NCBI RefSeq assembly: GCF_028747985.1
Contig: NZ_CP118108.1
Coordinates: 5,182,001-5,246,000 of the forward strand
Origin: Paenibacillus urinalis
GTDB taxonomy: Bacteria > Bacillota > Bacilli > Paenibacillales > Paenibacillaceae
Direction: 5' to 3'
Length of the DNA stretch: 64,000 bases
Position 1 is the stretch's first letter. The number at the start of each line of letters is the position of its first letter. The position numbers were made by a program, and so were the translations under genes. Below are positions 1 through 8,852 of this stretch, piece after piece. Under the pieces are notes generated by a model. It was not told where the DNA came from. It saw only the letters and a program-made list of their open reading frames with translations, and made no database searches.

Positions 1-2
1 AG

Positions 3-635
3 GATCTGTCTACCTTTGTTGATCATATCGTGATTGTGGACGATGCAAGCACAGACCACACGCTTGAAATCTGCAGATCCTGCGACAAGGTAGAGAAGCT
101 GGTTACTTTGGCTTCGTCTCTGTTTGATGAGGAGTGGAAGCTCCGCTCGATCCTGTGGCAGACGACGGTCTCCACTTCATCAGACTGGATCCTTGCCGTC
201 GATGCCGATGAGTTGTATGAAGAGCGTGCGAAGCGGAGTATTCGGAACCTGATTAACCAGGATCGTTACGATTGGGTCAGCTTCCGACTGTATGATATGT
301 GGGGGAGCAGACAGTATTATCGGGAGGATGAACTGTGGCAGGCGCATCGCCGTCAGACGATGACGCTTGTCCGCTATTTTCCAGGCTTCCCCTATCTCTA
401 TCCCGAAAGAGCGCATCATGTTCCCCGTCTTCCAGCCACCTGTGCGGCGCTGCAGGGATTAACGACCGATCTGCGGATCAAGCATCTGGGCTGGGCCGGC
501 CCTCTTGAGGAGCGCGTTCAGAAGTATGTCCGCTACAAAAAGCTTGATCCTGAAGGCAAATGGGGGAATATCGCGCAGTATGAATCCATTCTGGATCTAT
601 CCCCAAGCCTAGTGGAGTGGAAGGAGGAGATCTAA
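3..635 (+). CDS. Family 2 glycosyltransferase, 5' end outside the window
   Basis: The reading frame is open from the first bases of the window, so the true start lies upstream. The GTG at 30 falls inside the conserved first beta strand and is not a start. Visible are the GT-A nucleotide-binding strand HIVIVDDASTDHT and, about 55 residues on, the metal-binding DxD region ILAVDADELYEE, both typical of GT2 enzymes that transfer sugar from a nucleotide-sugar. The C-terminal part is rich in Tyr, Arg and Trp and resembles the acceptor half of small GT2 proteins. The stop lies 2 nt before the start of the next glycosyltransferase gene, which suggests co-transcription. Acceptor and sugar cannot be read from sequence; a role in surface glycan assembly is inferred from the neighbours. 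Confidence 0.85.
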   Translation, partial: DLSTFVDHIVIVDDASTDHTLEICRSCDKVEKLVTLASSLFDEEWKLRSILWQTTVSTSSDWILAVDADELYEERAKRSIRNLINQDRYDWVSFRLYDMWGSRQYYREDELWQAHRRQTMTLVRYFPGFPYLYPERAHHVPRLPATCAALQGLTTDLRIKHLGWAGPLEERVQKYVRYKKLDPEGKWGNIAQYESILDLSPSLVEWKEEI

Positions 636-637
636 GC

Positions 638-1981
638 ATGGGGTATATCAGTGTGCTTACGCACAGCTTCGCAGATGGCTACAATCGTGACTTCGAACGA
701 CTGTTTGGCGGTGGACTGGAACGGTACATATTTCGGCTGTGCCAGGTCATACGTGATATCGGCCATATTCCGGAAGTGCACCAGCTCTCCTATTACGAGG
801 CATTCCATAGAACGATAGAAGAGATTGAGGTATTCGGTTACCCTTATGATCCGGACCACATCCCACAAGCTTTTGACGAAATGGCCTCTCGCGCCCGTGG
901 CCCACTCATCTACGCCAGCTGTATATGGCACCCGCTGAACTATGCGCCAGGCAGTCTCGGTATCTGCCACGGTATTAACTGGGATCGACACAACCTTCCG
1001 GCGGCTGCCAAACGCGAGATTGCCGGCTCGATTCAAAGGGCGCTGGACCAGCTCGACACCCTTGTGTCGGTAGATTCGCATTTTCTCACCTACTGCCGCG
1101 CTGCATGCACCTATCAGGATCCCCATCAGGTTGTGCTCATTCCGAATAGTGTCGATACCGAATATTTCAAGCCTGTGCACCTGATGCTCGGAGACGCCGA
1201 AGCGGACAAGACGATTGATGAAGAAGCACTGCGCAAGAAAGTGAAGGGCCGGACGGCCTACCTTCATCATGGAGATGAAGAGCAGGATGGAGAACTCCGA
1301 GATCAAGACAACGAAAAGGACTCCCATTCTCCCCCAGATCTCCATGATGTGACTGAAGCCTCGGACCTGCAGGCTGCTGAAGACAGCTCTAACCAGAAGA
1401 GCATCCGGCTCTTGTTCCCCAGAAGAATCAGCCTGGAGCGAGGCATTATTCCGATGATGCTGGCCAGTGACCGTCTGCTGGGCGCCTACCCCGCACTCAC
1501 GATTGAATTTGCAGGTGAACGGGTTGAAGGCAGTACGATCGGGAAGACGTTCGAGATATGGAGAAAGCATCATCCACACAAAGATCGCATATATGCGAAG
1601 AGCTATAAATTTGATGAAATGCTGCTGGCCTATCAGCAGGCGGATATCGCTGTAATTCCGACAATCTTCTCGGAAGGAACCTCATATGCCTGCCTTGAAG
1701 CGATGAGCTGCGGGCTCCCCGTTGTCGCGGGCAATGTCGGAGGATTAAATGATATCGTCCAGGACGGATTCAATGGACTGTCTGTTCCTCCCGTAGAGGA
1801 GAACCTTGTCGCCGCCATATGCAGGCTGATCGATGATGATGAGCTTAGGGAGCGGATGGGGAATCAGGCAAGACAAACAGCACTTGCTTATGATGATCAC
1901 AAATGGGAGCTGGCCTGGAAAACGGTGCTTCAACATCACCTCAGCCGCAAGGCCCGGAAGGAGCGTTTATTGCCGCGATGA
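638..1981 (+). CDS. GT4-type (glycosyl transferases group 1) glycosyltransferase
   Basis: This is a GT-B fold retaining glycosyltransferase of about 447 residues. The C-terminal domain shows the family pattern: IPTIFSEGTSYACLEAMSCG followed by LPVVAGNVGG and GLSVPP, which is the E-x7-E donor-binding region. Start chosen at ATG 638 because AAGGAGGAG lies 8 nt upstream; an in-frame GTG at 617 overlaps that ribosome binding site. An acidic, low-complexity insert of roughly 60 residues (about residues 190-250, rich in D, E, H, Q) separates the two lobes and is unusual for the family. The stop overlaps the next start as ATGA, so translation is probably coupled. The role is inferred to be glycan extension with the flanking GT2 and methyltransferase. 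Confidence 0.88.
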   Translation: MGYISVLTHSFADGYNRDFERLFGGGLERYIFRLCQVIRDIGHIPEVHQLSYYEAFHRTIEEIEVFGYPYDPDHIPQAFDEMASRARGPLIYASCIWHPLNYAPGSLGICHGINWDRHNLPAAAKREIAGSIQRALDQLDTLVSVDSHFLTYCRAACTYQDPHQVVLIPNSVDTEYFKPVHLMLGDAEADKTIDEEALRKKVKGRTAYLHHGDEEQDGELRDQDNEKDSHSPPDLHDVTEASDLQAAEDSSNQKSIRLLFPRRISLERGIIPMMLASDRLLGAYPALTIEFAGERVEGSTIGKTFEIWRKHHPHKDRIYAKSYKFDEMLLAYQQADIAVIPTIFSEGTSYACLEAMSCGLPVVAGNVGGLNDIVQDGFNGLSVPPVEENLVAAICRLIDDDELRERMGNQARQTALAYDDHKWELAWKTVLQHHLSRKARKERLLPR

Positions 1982-2640
1982 CACTCGACTCAAGATATGT
2001 ACGGCGTGATGATGATCGAATGGACACGGTGCTGGTTCCACTGCATCCAGCCTGGTGGAGCAGACCGTATGAATACGCCTGGGCCCGTCAATTCGCTCAT
2101 GCGGAAGAAACTGTGCTGGACGCGGCCTCCGGCATTCCTCACCCTTTCAAATTCTGGCTTGTTGACCGTGTGCATAAAGTATACGCCTGTGATCTGGACC
2201 CGCGAATCTTATCCAATGAAGCGATCCGTTCCGCAGTCGCGGACGATTTTGGCATTCAAATATCGAGAATTCTGCCAGAGCGTTACATCGAGAATGTGGA
2301 GCGGGCCCAGGCTGACTTAGCTGCACTGCCTTATCCGGATGAGCAATTTGATACGGTCTTCTGCATTTCTGTACTGGAGCATTTAGATCACCCCACAAGG
2401 CTGAAGTCACTTAAGGAATTTGCCCGGGTACTAAGGCCTGACGGCAGACTCGTGCTTACTGTGGATGTGCCCGAAATTGAACCGGAACAGCTGACCACTC
2501 TCCTGTCTGAAGCAGGTCTTATGATCGTGGGTCCGCTGAGCACCGAACGGCCGGATGATGCGATATTTACGACCATGTATGGTTCAGCCATCTACTGCTT
2601 TCGAGCACTTATCAAAAAAAGACATAAGGGTGATTTGTGA
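1978..2640 (+). CDS. Class I SAM-dependent methyltransferase
   Basis: A 220-residue Methyltransf_11-like protein. Motif I is degenerate (VLDAASGIPHPF where E/DxGxGxG is usual), followed by an acidic motif II (YACDLDPR), then FDTVFCISVLEHLDHP and LKEFARVLRPDGRLVLTVDV, the conserved post-motifs. Start chosen at ATG 1978, which overlaps the upstream stop (ATGA) and has AAGGAG about 13 nt upstream; the frame is open further upstream but has no better ribosome binding site. As the last gene of a two-glycosyltransferase operon it probably methylates a sugar or another surface component; this is inference. It converges on the next gene with only 31 nt between stops and no clear terminator. Confidence 0.85.
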   Translation: MTLDSRYVRRDDDRMDTVLVPLHPAWWSRPYEYAWARQFAHAEETVLDAASGIPHPFKFWLVDRVHKVYACDLDPRILSNEAIRSAVADDFGIQISRILPERYIENVERAQADLAALPYPDEQFDTVFCISVLEHLDHPTRLKSLKEFARVLRPDGRLVLTVDVPEIEPEQLTTLLSEAGLMIVGPLSTERPDDAIFTTMYGSAIYCFRALIKKRHKGDL

Positions 2641-2671
2641 CGGCAAAGACCGTATCCCAAAAATCATCCCT

Positions 2672-4651
2672 CTATAACAGCATGAGCTGAGCTGCTGCTT
2701 GAAATCTGGCTTCAGCACACTGAGACTTCTGCTTCATGAACAGCTCTAAGGCGTTCCATCCGTATTGAGCCGCTTCGATAGAAGATGCGGGCTTATACTT
2801 CTGAATCTGAGCAATCTCTTGCTCATAGCTAGGGAGAGCTGGACCTGCCTCCTTCTCCTTGAAGCTGGCTCTCAAGGCAAGCCGCATAAACAGCTGCACA
2901 GGCTGCACCCCTCGGTCAGAATAGTCCTCCTCTTGTTGGACGGCGGCTGCTTCGTGATCTGACGGTCGGCTCGTATATGCTGCTTCAGATACAGGTGACC
3001 TCTCCATCATTTCTCGGTCAACCTCCTTCTGCTCCTGCAGCAAGGAGTAGAGCTCCCTGCGGACGGACAGCGGAGCCAGCAGCAGCCCTATTCTTGCAGA
3101 AGGAGACAGCTGAACCAGAACGGCAGACGCTTCCTTCACCTCTGGCAGCCAGGCACCGAAGCCAGCCCATGCCCTCAGCCGGATGAACGCTTCTGCCTGC
3201 TTCCCCATCCAGCGTACATCCTCCATGGCCATAGATCGGCCGGTATCGCGGCTGCGCAGCTGTCCTCTGTCGGCAGCATCCGAGCAAAGCACCTGCAGAT
3301 AGATGCCGATCTCTGCGGCCTTATCCTGATGGGTATGCCAAGGCTCAAGCAGCCTTGCAGCAACACGCCGTTCTCCAAGCTGAGCCAGCAGGATGGCTTC
3401 TGCCCAGGGCATTTTTATAAAGGCTTCTTGCAGCCAACATTTCTGTTTCGATACCCATACAAATTGCTGCATATCAAGCATTTGCTGGAGAACAACCTGC
3501 TGCGCCTTCTCTGTAAGTCCCCTTTTTCGAGTCCATCGCTCTACCTGAGCGAGCTCACCGCTGCATACAGCAAGTGGAATCCAGCGCTGCCACGCCGGCA
3601 CATAATCAGGGTTCGCCTCCACTGCTTTTTCATAAGCTTCACAAGCACGCTTTCCCTCACCCATGCGTTCATAAACGATTCCCATCAGATAAGAGGAACG
3701 ATAGGTACCTGCACCGGATACGGAGGTATACTCCCTGCTATGACTTATGTTAGTCAGTACACCCAGCGCCTCATCGTCCCTCCCCAGGTCCATAAGCAGA
3801 ACAGCCTTCAGCTCCTGCAAGTCGGCAAACCCCGGGTACCTGGATACACCCTCTTCCGCCTTCTCTACCGCTTGATGCAGCTCTCCCTTTTCCCGCAAAG
3901 CAAATATCGTCTTAAGAAATACATCGGAGGCATATCCCGCCTCTGGCGGCATCCCATCCAGAAGCGGCTCGAGTATGCGTACCGCAGCATCATATTCCCC
4001 CAGCTGAAAATATTCTGTACCCAGTGCATACTGCAATATTCTGCTATCTGGCTCCTGCAGCAAGGCCTCGTTAATGAGCTGAACATTCCGTTCGCTTTTA
4101 TTTCTCTGTTTAACGATGTGATCGAGGTACCCATAATGCAGGAGCTGAAGCCCCGAGGCTCTAAGTGTATTGGCTCCGAGTGCAAGGATAGAGGTGGCCG
4201 CTTCTTCATGAATCCTCCCTTTGAACCTGATTCTCGTATCATTCCGGAAGATCCGGCAGGCACTGTCCGTCACAGACTCCTCTCCAGAACGACCAAGCAG
4301 GCTCTTGATCTCCACCTCAAATCCATATACCCCATCACTTGCTTCAAGCAATGAAAACAGCCGGCTCTGCTGTCCTTCGACCAATTGTTCATCCGCATCC
4401 ATAATCAAAACCCAGGGCTGTGCCGCATGTCGAAGAGATTCATTCCGAGCCGCAGCAAAATCCGATTGCCAATCCATATGGACAACCGTTGCTCCGTACT
4501 GTCTAGCGATATCGACACTTTGATCGGTGGACCCCGTATCAACGATGATCATTTCGGAGACGACACTCGCTACCGAAGCCAGACACTGCTCCAGGAACAG
4601 TGCCTCATCACGAACAATCATACATAAGGAAATAGGTGATCTGTTATTCAT
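2672..4651 (-). CDS. GT2 glycosyltransferase with C-terminal TPR repeats (copy 3 of cluster)
   Basis: A 659-residue protein. Residues about 5-120 are a GT2 catalytic domain with SLCMIVRDE, MIIVDTGSTD and the metal-binding IMDADEQL. Tetratricopeptide-like helical repeats follow (about residues 190-370), then a less conserved helical C-terminus. Start chosen at ATG 4651, which has GAGGAGAG about 8 nt upstream; the in-frame ATG 30 nt further upstream lacks this site. It lies 16 nt downstream of the preceding paralogue's stop, in the same operon. TPR-GT2 proteins of this type are common in spore-forming Bacillota and are thought to act on protein acceptors. The hyper-repetitive Thr-rich protein upstream is the obvious candidate substrate (inference). 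Confidence 0.88.
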   Translation of the reverse strand: MNNRSPISLCMIVRDEALFLEQCLASVASVVSEMIIVDTGSTDQSVDIARQYGATVVHMDWQSDFAAARNESLRHAAQPWVLIMDADEQLVEGQQSRLFSLLEASDGVYGFEVEIKSLLGRSGEESVTDSACRIFRNDTRIRFKGRIHEEAATSILALGANTLRASGLQLLHYGYLDHIVKQRNKSERNVQLINEALLQEPDSRILQYALGTEYFQLGEYDAAVRILEPLLDGMPPEAGYASDVFLKTIFALREKGELHQAVEKAEEGVSRYPGFADLQELKAVLLMDLGRDDEALGVLTNISHSREYTSVSGAGTYRSSYLMGIVYERMGEGKRACEAYEKAVEANPDYVPAWQRWIPLAVCSGELAQVERWTRKRGLTEKAQQVVLQQMLDMQQFVWVSKQKCWLQEAFIKMPWAEAILLAQLGERRVAARLLEPWHTHQDKAAEIGIYLQVLCSDAADRGQLRSRDTGRSMAMEDVRWMGKQAEAFIRLRAWAGFGAWLPEVKEASAVLVQLSPSARIGLLLAPLSVRRELYSLLQEQKEVDREMMERSPVSEAAYTSRPSDHEAAAVQQEEDYSDRGVQPVQLFMRLALRASFKEKEAGPALPSYEQEIAQIQKYKPASSIEAAQYGWNALELFMKQKSQCAEARFQAAAQLMLL

Positions 4652-4667
4652 GCCCGCTCTCTCCTCA

Positions 4668-6491
4668 TCACTGATGTCCATCGCTCCATGGCAATGTAAG
4701 CCGAAGCCGCTGAATCATCCGCCAGTCCTTGCCTCGATGCTCCTGCTCACGCTGAAGGGTGGTCATATGGGCCAAATGGTGGTCAGCAGCACTGATCATC
4801 GTTTGCAGAAGCATATGGACCCCGGACACAGAAGTGAGTTCACCCTCTTGCAAGCCTTGGTCAACCGCCTCGATCCAGCCTTCTAGAACCGATGAGAACA
4901 GCTCCTGCCTCTCCGCATTCATTGCTGCCTGGCATAAGCTTGCGAATGAGCTCCAGAGCTGCGGGATTTCCTCCCGGGTTGTTCTGGCAGCTGCACCCTG
5001 TTCTGCTCCGCCGCCCAGTGCTTCCGACAAGGAACATTTATTCTGAAGCAGCCGAATAGCCGGATCTTGATAAGCCTCTTCCTTACTCCGTATGTCCATG
5101 CTCCAGTTCATAAGCTCAGATGGAGAAAAGGAGGACGGAATATGGGCTTTGCGCCGCAACCGGTCAGCCTGCTTCCATTCCCCTGCCTTCCACATCGCCT
5201 CCACCCGATGGACACGAATCTGCTTACGCGCATGCGGAGGACTCTCTTGTTCCAGCTGATGCAGCATTGGGATTACAGAAGAATAGCATCCGCATTCGTT
5301 CAGAATATGAATCACTTTCCATGTGCTCTCCGGTGTCGAGAAGGAGAACCGTGCCTTAAGCAGTTCCGGAATATGCTCCTCCTGAAGCGCAGCCTGCATA
5401 ATCCGAAATATCCGATAGAGCGGCGGAGTTAAGCTGGGCTTGCAGCGAATCGCCTTCACATAACAGTCAACCGCCTCATCCAGTGCCTCTCGCTTCTCTG
5501 CATTTAATCCCAGCAGGTAATGCGTCTGATAGGTGCCGATTCCCTCTTCCGTATGATATAGATCCGGCGCCGGACCTAGACGCAGTGCTTCCCTGAGCGC
5601 GGCTTCCGCCTGCTTTTCCCTGCCAAATGCCTCCTCGGTCAAGGCTCGGCAGTGCAATAAGTCGGTATAATCCGGATACAGCTGCAGCCCCTTCGTAATC
5701 TGTGCTTCCGCTTCCTCCCATCTGCCGAGCGCCTGCAGACATCGAATCTCGTATTTAAGCACCAGATGAGCATAGCTGGCCTTTATTGGATCAAGACCCT
5801 CCCACGCCCTGCGAAACGAGCTCAATGCTTCCTCCAGTCGGCCGATCCTCAGCCATTCAACCCCCATGTTATACCGGTGAAATGGATTGTCTGGATCCTC
5901 ATGAATCACCTGCTGAAGAAGCCGTGTATTTCGGCTGACTTTGTCTTTTTCCAGCACAATCTCTTCGCTGTAGCCATAATGATGAATGATCATATCTGTC
6001 ATATGAAAATGCGCCTGTGGATTGTGATTCACAATGGATTCGGCAATCTGCTCATGAATGCGTCCGGAAAAACGATGCTTCGGGTCATTGCGAAACATCC
6101 GCAGTACAGGATTGATGGTGACTCCGCCCGATCCGTTGCCGGTATAATTGTGAATTTGCAGAAAAAATCCGTCTACTCCCTCCTGTACGCCCCACAGCGG
6201 AAGCTCTTCCCTAGCCTTGTCATCCAGCATTTCATCCGCATCCAGAAACAGAATCCAATCTCCTGTTGCAGCCTCGAGACCCCTGTTGCGGGCAGCCGCA
6301 AAATCATCACACCACTCGAATGGAATTACAATAGCACCTTGCTGCCTCGCAAGCTGTACCGTTTGATCGGTAGATCCTGTATCAACCACGATCACCTCAT
6401 CAACGGCCCCACGCACACTGTTCAAACAAGAAGGCAAGCTCCGTTCTTCGTTCTTCACGATCATGCATAAAGAGATTCGGCCACTAGACAT
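4668..6491 (-). CDS. GT2 glycosyltransferase with C-terminal TPR repeats (copy 2 of cluster)
   Basis: A 607-residue paralogue of its two neighbours. The N-terminal GT2 domain has SLCMIVKNEE, VIVVDTGSTD, FAAARNRGLE and the DxD site LFLDADEML; TPR-like repeats follow from about residue 190. Start taken as the second ATG (6491), because GGAGG lies 7 nt upstream of it but abuts the first ATG (6497). The start overlaps the upstream gene by 8 nt, so the two are translationally coupled. It is predicted to be a cytoplasmic, inverting, metal-dependent enzyme using a nucleotide sugar; donor and acceptor are unknown. Confidence 0.88.
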   Translation of the reverse strand: MSSGRISLCMIVKNEERSLPSCLNSVRGAVDEVIVVDTGSTDQTVQLARQQGAIVIPFEWCDDFAAARNRGLEAATGDWILFLDADEMLDDKAREELPLWGVQEGVDGFFLQIHNYTGNGSGGVTINPVLRMFRNDPKHRFSGRIHEQIAESIVNHNPQAHFHMTDMIIHHYGYSEEIVLEKDKVSRNTRLLQQVIHEDPDNPFHRYNMGVEWLRIGRLEEALSSFRRAWEGLDPIKASYAHLVLKYEIRCLQALGRWEEAEAQITKGLQLYPDYTDLLHCRALTEEAFGREKQAEAALREALRLGPAPDLYHTEEGIGTYQTHYLLGLNAEKREALDEAVDCYVKAIRCKPSLTPPLYRIFRIMQAALQEEHIPELLKARFSFSTPESTWKVIHILNECGCYSSVIPMLHQLEQESPPHARKQIRVHRVEAMWKAGEWKQADRLRRKAHIPSSFSPSELMNWSMDIRSKEEAYQDPAIRLLQNKCSLSEALGGGAEQGAAARTTREEIPQLWSSFASLCQAAMNAERQELFSSVLEGWIEAVDQGLQEGELTSVSGVHMLLQTMISAADHHLAHMTTLQREQEHRGKDWRMIQRLRLTLPWSDGHQ

Positions 6492-8766
6492 GCCCATTCC
6501 TCCGCTCTCGTCCGGATCGCCGCGTCTGCCATCCCAGATCCATCAATTGAAGAGTAGAATCGCCCAGCTTCCTAAGATGACTCTGAAGCTGGGAAGCTCC
6601 TGGCAGCTGCCCTGCTGAATTCAGTGTCTGGACCGCCGTGTTGTAAGCCAGCTGTAAGTAACTCGCTGCTGCACCCGCACGGGATGGTTGATGCTGGGGA
6701 TTCAGCTGGATCGCTCTATCGAATAATGCCGCTGATTTGGCATACAGCTTCTGATCGTACAGCAATTCAGCAAGCTCAAATGCCCCATCAGCATCCAGCT
6801 GGTCTTGAGCTAGCAGCTCCAGGTACTGATCTGCCGCAGTCCGGCGGTAACCACAGCGATACAGAATGCCAGCGCACTGTCTTGTGGTGATAAGTCCGGC
6901 AGCTTTCATTTGAAGAACAAGCTGCTTCCAGCCGCATTCTGCTGCCCGCTCACACAAGCGGACAGCTAGAGCGGACAGTGCGGCTTCCTCCGCTCTAGCT
7001 TCCGCTGCAGGATTCGGAGCACCCGGATCCGCTCCACCTTCATCCGTTGCAGGATTTGCAGCACCCGTATCCGCTTCACCTTCGCCGCTCTGCTCCGTCT
7101 GCAGCCCGGAATGAAACAATCGAGCTTCCATCTGAAGATACACTCTCGATTGTTCGCCAAGTATCGTCACAAGAGCTTCCGGCAATCTGGCTCCTATCCT
7201 CCATTCGGATAAGCTCCAATCGATTACTGCCATTTCCATTACCGCTGCCCTCTCCTTCACCTGCGCCTCTGTCTCTGCGGACTCTTGTGTCGCTGCTCTT
7301 GTCCCTGTCTCTCTCTCTGTTTCTGTCATTGTCTTTTTTTCTCTCTCTGCTTCCCTCTCCCCTTCAGTTCTGATCGCGGCTGTGTCTTCGACTTCCTCTT
7401 GAGCAGCCGCTTGTGCTTGCTGCAGCAAGCTGATCTGCTGCTGGGCGCGTCCGGCTGCCCACGGATAACGCTCAGTCTGCATGAGGCATAAACGTACCCA
7501 AGCCTCATCACTTGCTTGAATGCGGTCCTCCGGCAGAACGGACAACGCAGCTTCATATGCCCCGCACAAGCTCAAGGCATGAGCTGCTTTATATAGGAAT
7601 ATCGGATCCGTCGGCGTCATGAGCTGAAGTAAGCGCTGAGTAATCGTCGTGTCCTTTTCCCCTTGAAGATGTAGAAGATCTGCAAGGCCAATCGCGGCAG
7701 GAACGTAGCCGGGACACTCCTCAAGACTGGCAGAATATCGCTCTTCGGCCTGGGCCCAGCGCTCTTTATGTTTATCAATATCTGCCATATGTACCTGTGG
7801 CACATAGCTGTTCATTCCTGCATCCGTTACATAGGAACCGGCAGGCTTCACCTCAAGCGCCGCTTGAAAAGACGCATAGGCAAGATTCATCATGCCTTGT
7901 GACCTTTCAATCATTCCGAGCAGAACGTGCAGCTCTGCATAATCTGAATAATGCAGCAGCTCCGTCAATAACAGAGCTCTCCCCTCATCATACAGCTCCA
8001 GTGCATGCAGCAGCTTAGCGAGATCACGGACCAGTGTCGCACGGTAAGGTGCAGATAACGGAGAATCCCGTAGTGATGCCTCATAAGCTTCCTTCGCCTG
8101 CTCCCACATGCCAAGCTGACAGCAAGTAACCCCAAGATTGTAGAGATGGAACGTATCCTTCGGATCGAGTTCCAATGCTTTTTGAATGAGGCCAAGGTTA
8201 CGCCGAGCGGTTTGTTTCTCCTGTAAAACTGCAGGCAGATAGCCATAATGCTGCACACGAATCGGACTTTTGCCGATACAAGCTTCGGATGCTCCTTCTG
8301 GCTTCATGTTGTCGTTTCGCACAAGCTGTTCATGAATGATTCCCTTATAATAAAATCCGCGAAAGTTACGAAATACTCGCTCCGCCTCATAGAACGTTCG
8401 ATCCTCGGGCTGCAATCCCGTCCAATTCTCCAATTGTATCGTACAGACATCGGCAGATGTCCCCTGCAAAAAAGCCTTGATCTCGTTCTGACCATGCGTC
8501 AGCTCTTCATCTGCATCCAGTACCAGAATCCAGTCGGTCCCTGCCAGCGATATCCCTTCATTCCGTGCCTTTGCGAAGTCTTCCTTCCAGGTGCTGCATA
8601 CGACAACTGCTCCGAACTGTTTAGCGATCTGCATAGATCTGTCCGTAGACCCGGTGTCTACAACAATAATCTCATCCGCGATGGACTGAATGGAGGCAAG
8701 ACAATTCGCAAGACGTGCTTCCTCGTTACGTATAATCATGTGAACACCTAGTGTAGGCTGTTTCAA
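6484..8766 (-). CDS. GT2 glycosyltransferase with TPR repeats and low-complexity linker (copy 1 of cluster)
   Basis: A 760-residue, longest member of the tandem family. The GT2 domain at residues 1-120 has VHMIIRNEEA, EIIVVDTGSTD and VLDADEEL; TPR-like repeats cover about 190-430. The segment at about 445-580 is low-complexity: first very rich in Glu, Arg and Thr, then a tandem 14-residue duplication (42-bp repeat at about 7010-7093) with Ala, Asn, Pro, Asp and Glu. A further TPR segment closes the protein. Translation starts at TTG 8766, supported by AAAGGAGGA 9 nt upstream. It follows the repeat-protein gene after 86 nt that contain an intrinsic terminator, so expression is either partial read-through or from an unseen promoter. 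Confidence 0.87.
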   Translation of the reverse strand: MKQPTLGVHMIIRNEEARLANCLASIQSIADEIIVVDTGSTDRSMQIAKQFGAVVVCSTWKEDFAKARNEGISLAGTDWILVLDADEELTHGQNEIKAFLQGTSADVCTIQLENWTGLQPEDRTFYEAERVFRNFRGFYYKGIIHEQLVRNDNMKPEGASEACIGKSPIRVQHYGYLPAVLQEKQTARRNLGLIQKALELDPKDTFHLYNLGVTCCQLGMWEQAKEAYEASLRDSPLSAPYRATLVRDLAKLLHALELYDEGRALLLTELLHYSDYAELHVLLGMIERSQGMMNLAYASFQAALEVKPAGSYVTDAGMNSYVPQVHMADIDKHKERWAQAEERYSASLEECPGYVPAAIGLADLLHLQGEKDTTITQRLLQLMTPTDPIFLYKAAHALSLCGAYEAALSVLPEDRIQASDEAWVRLCLMQTERYPWAAGRAQQQISLLQQAQAAAQEEVEDTAAIRTEGEREAEREKKTMTETERETGTRAATQESAETEAQVKERAAVMEMAVIDWSLSEWRIGARLPEALVTILGEQSRVYLQMEARLFHSGLQTEQSGEGEADTGAANPATDEGGADPGAPNPAAEARAEEAALSALAVRLCERAAECGWKQLVLQMKAAGLITTRQCAGILYRCGYRRTAADQYLELLAQDQLDADGAFELAELLYDQKLYAKSAALFDRAIQLNPQHQPSRAGAAASYLQLAYNTAVQTLNSAGQLPGASQLQSHLRKLGDSTLQLMDLGWQTRRSGRERRNGHV

Positions 8767-8788
8767 CTTGTCTTTCCTCCTTTACACG

Positions 8789-8834
8789 CAAAAAAAGGTA
8801 CAGGCTCTTTCGTGTATAGAGATTCCCTGTACCT
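8789..8834 (-). terminator. Intrinsic terminator after the repeat-protein gene
   Basis: On the minus strand a 9-bp stem, AGGTACAGG/CCTGTACCT, is followed directly by a run of T residues. It sits between the repeat-protein stop and the first TPR-glycosyltransferase start, and would lower glycosyltransferase expression relative to the surface protein. Confidence 0.8.
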
Positions 8835-8852
8835 ATATGAAATAAGGCTGTC

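Noticed and set aside
632..1579. 315-codon open frame antisense to the GT4 gene
   Set aside because: The sense strand encodes a complete glycosyltransferase; the antisense has no ribosome binding site.
3329..4354. 341-codon open frame antisense to a TPR-glycosyltransferase
   Set aside because: No recognisable domain or start signal; shadow of the real gene.
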